Source: Olivibacter sp. XZL3 (GTDB taxonomy: Bacteria; Bacteroidota; Bacteroidia; Sphingobacteriales; Sphingobacteriaceae). Taken from it: a stretch of 64,000 bases of DNA. The stretch lies in NCBI RefSeq assembly GCF_004368405.1, contig NZ_SBJH01000008.1, positions 62,001 through 126,000 on the forward strand, given 5' to 3'. Shown in pieces: positions 62,935 to 64,000 of the stretch. The notes beneath the pieces are model-generated. The model did not search any database, had not been told where the DNA came from, and worked only from the letters and a program-made list of their open reading frames with translations. The position numbers were made by a program, and so were the translations under genes. The stretch's first letter is position 1. Every line of letters begins with the position of its first letter.

Positions 62935-64000
62935 ATGGAGATAGAAAAAACATTATTTGACAATTTGCAGAATTTTTTTGGTTTTGATACTTTTAAGGGA
63001 GATCAAGAGGCGATAATAACCAATATTCTGCAAAAAAAGGACACGTTTGTGATAATGCCAACCGGTGGCGGAAAATCAATATGTTATCAGTTACCGGCAT
63101 TAATGAGTGAGGGAACCGCTGTTGTTATATCACCGTTGATAGCACTGATGAAGAATCAGGTTGACCAATTAAGGGCTTTTGGAGGAACGGACAGTATTGC
63201 CCACTTTCTAAACTCGTCACTCAATAAAAGCGAAATTACCCGAGTGAAACAGGATGTGTTGGACGGCAAAACGAAACTGCTGTACGTAGCTCCTGAATCG
63301 CTTTCAAAAGCTGATAACATCGAATTCCTTAAACTGATAACGGTGTCATTCGTGGCGGTGGATGAGGCTCATTGTATTTCAGAATGGGGGCATGACTTCC
63401 GACCTGAATATCGAAAAATCAGGCAGGTAATCAATGGGATAGGAGAGAACATACCCATCATTGCGTTAACTGCTACAGCCACGCCGAAGGTCCAGTCAGA
63501 TATACGCAAAAATTTGCAAATGACGGATGCCACCTTATTTAAGTCTTCCTTTAATCGGCCGAATCTATACTATGAGGTACGACCGAAGAAGAACGTGGTT
63601 AAGGAAATTGTAAAATTTATAAAAAATAACACGGGCAAATCGGGTATTATTTATTGTTTAAGTCGCAAGAAAGTAGAGGAAATTGCCGAAGTACTTAATA
63701 TCAACGGCATTCCGGCGCTGCCTTACCATGCCGGTCTGGACGCAAAAACAAGAGCCGAGACGCAAGATAAATTCTTGATGGAAGATGTGGAGGTTATAGT
63801 GGCAACGATTGCTTTTGGGATGGGCATCGATAAACCGGACGTTCGGTATGTAATCCATCATGATATACCCAAAAGTATGGAAGGCTACTATCAGGAAACC
63901 GGCAGAGCAGGACGTGATGGTGGTGAGGGCGTTTGTGTCGCCTTTTACTCGGAGAAAGATATAGAGAAGCTAACCAAGTTCATGAAGGATAAGCCTGTTT
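62935..64000 (+). CDS. recQ: ATP-dependent DNA helicase RecQ (partial, 3' end missing)
   Basis: A reading frame from the ATG at 62935 that is open to the right edge of the window (355 codons). The first helicase lobe has PTGGGKSICYQLPAL (Walker A, 42-48), SPLIALMKNQV, VDEAHCISEWGHDFRPEY (DEAH, about 143-146) and ALTATATPKV. The second lobe has SGIIYCLSRKKVEE, YHAGLD, VATIAFGMGIDKPDVRYVIHHD and QETGRAGRDG. This is the RecQ 3'-5' helicase used in recombination and repair. The RQC and HRDC domains would lie beyond the edge. It is divergent from kdsD. Confidence 0.95.
   Translation, partial: MEIEKTLFDNLQNFFGFDTFKGDQEAIITNILQKKDTFVIMPTGGGKSICYQLPALMSEGTAVVISPLIALMKNQVDQLRAFGGTDSIAHFLNSSLNKSEITRVKQDVLDGKTKLLYVAPESLSKADNIEFLKLITVSFVAVDEAHCISEWGHDFRPEYRKIRQVINGIGENIPIIALTATATPKVQSDIRKNLQMTDATLFKSSFNRPNLYYEVRPKKNVVKEIVKFIKNNTGKSGIIYCLSRKKVEEIAEVLNINGIPALPYHAGLDAKTRAETQDKFLMEDVEVIVATIAFGMGIDKPDVRYVIHHDIPKSMEGYYQETGRAGRDGGEGVCVAFYSEKDIEKLTKFMKDKPV

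Overview
The window looks like a chromosomal segment of a Bacteroidota bacterium, most likely in or near the Sphingobacteriaceae. Genes lack Shine-Dalgarno sequences. Many starts are preceded by the Bacteroidota -7 promoter box TAnnTTTG. The gene content (CvfB-FemAB pair, SCO/cytochrome c operon, MBOAT/SGNH genes, CzcCBA with a DUF190 protein, AraC regulators carrying a metal-binding domain) is typical of that phylum. Most of the window is core genome. I see no insertion sequence, prophage, CRISPR array, tRNA or rRNA gene. One structured RNA, RNase P RNA (rnpB), is clear.

Layout. 0-2 kb: the start of an N-acetylhexosamine-kinase-like gene, divergent from a GH109 glycosidase, with two LacI-type operator-like palindromes between them. 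1.9-7.8 kb: queE, an SMR exporter, rnhA, an ECF sigma factor with an overlapping four-helix membrane protein, a glutamate/aspartate symporter, and rplU-rpmA. 8.3-16.3 kb: asnB, an acyl-CoA ligase, a lipoprotein, an alpha/beta hydrolase, a MocR regulator and bioB. 16.4-19.8 kb: a copper locus of an HMA-AraC fusion regulator, CopA and a small HMA protein. 19.6-26 kb: an EcsC protein, surE, a lipid kinase, femAB-like and cvfB-like genes, a secreted beta-propeller and a SelW-like protein. 26.4-31.3 kb: a cell-wall module (GH73 glucosaminidase, SGNH, MBOAT, SGNH) that fits peptidoglycan or envelope O-acetylation. 31.5-40.4 kb: a TonB protein, a hydrolase, yciO, asnS, sucC, nuoD-nuoC-pdxH and yqgE.

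40.5-45.3 kb: an NtrC-type sigma-54 activator, rnpB, a cytochrome c/SCO/lipoprotein operon, an AlbA_2 protein and a DUF4442 protein. 45.5-55 kb: an MFS transporter, then a divalent-metal efflux cluster (OmpR/histidine kinase pair, TolC-like protein, adaptor, DUF190 PII-like protein, CzcA-type RND pump), all on the minus strand. 55.6-64 kb: hemF, gyrA, two TPR proteins, a KdsD-type sugar-phosphate isomerase and the start of recQ.

Themes. There are two independent metal-resistance loci: inner-membrane CopA with an HMA-AraC regulator, and a trans-envelope Czc-type RND pump with a two-component system. There are also two envelope-modification modules: femAB/cvfB and GH73/SGNH/MBOAT. Several promoters place the -7 box only 4-7 nt before the ATG (queE, rnhA, hemF), which suggests leaderless mRNAs. 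The rnpB promoter, whose transcript start is fixed by the P1 helix, gives an internal calibration. The strongest candidates for under-described biology are the HMA-AraC copper sensor, the GH73/SGNH/MBOAT cluster and the DUF190 subunit overlapping the RND pump gene.
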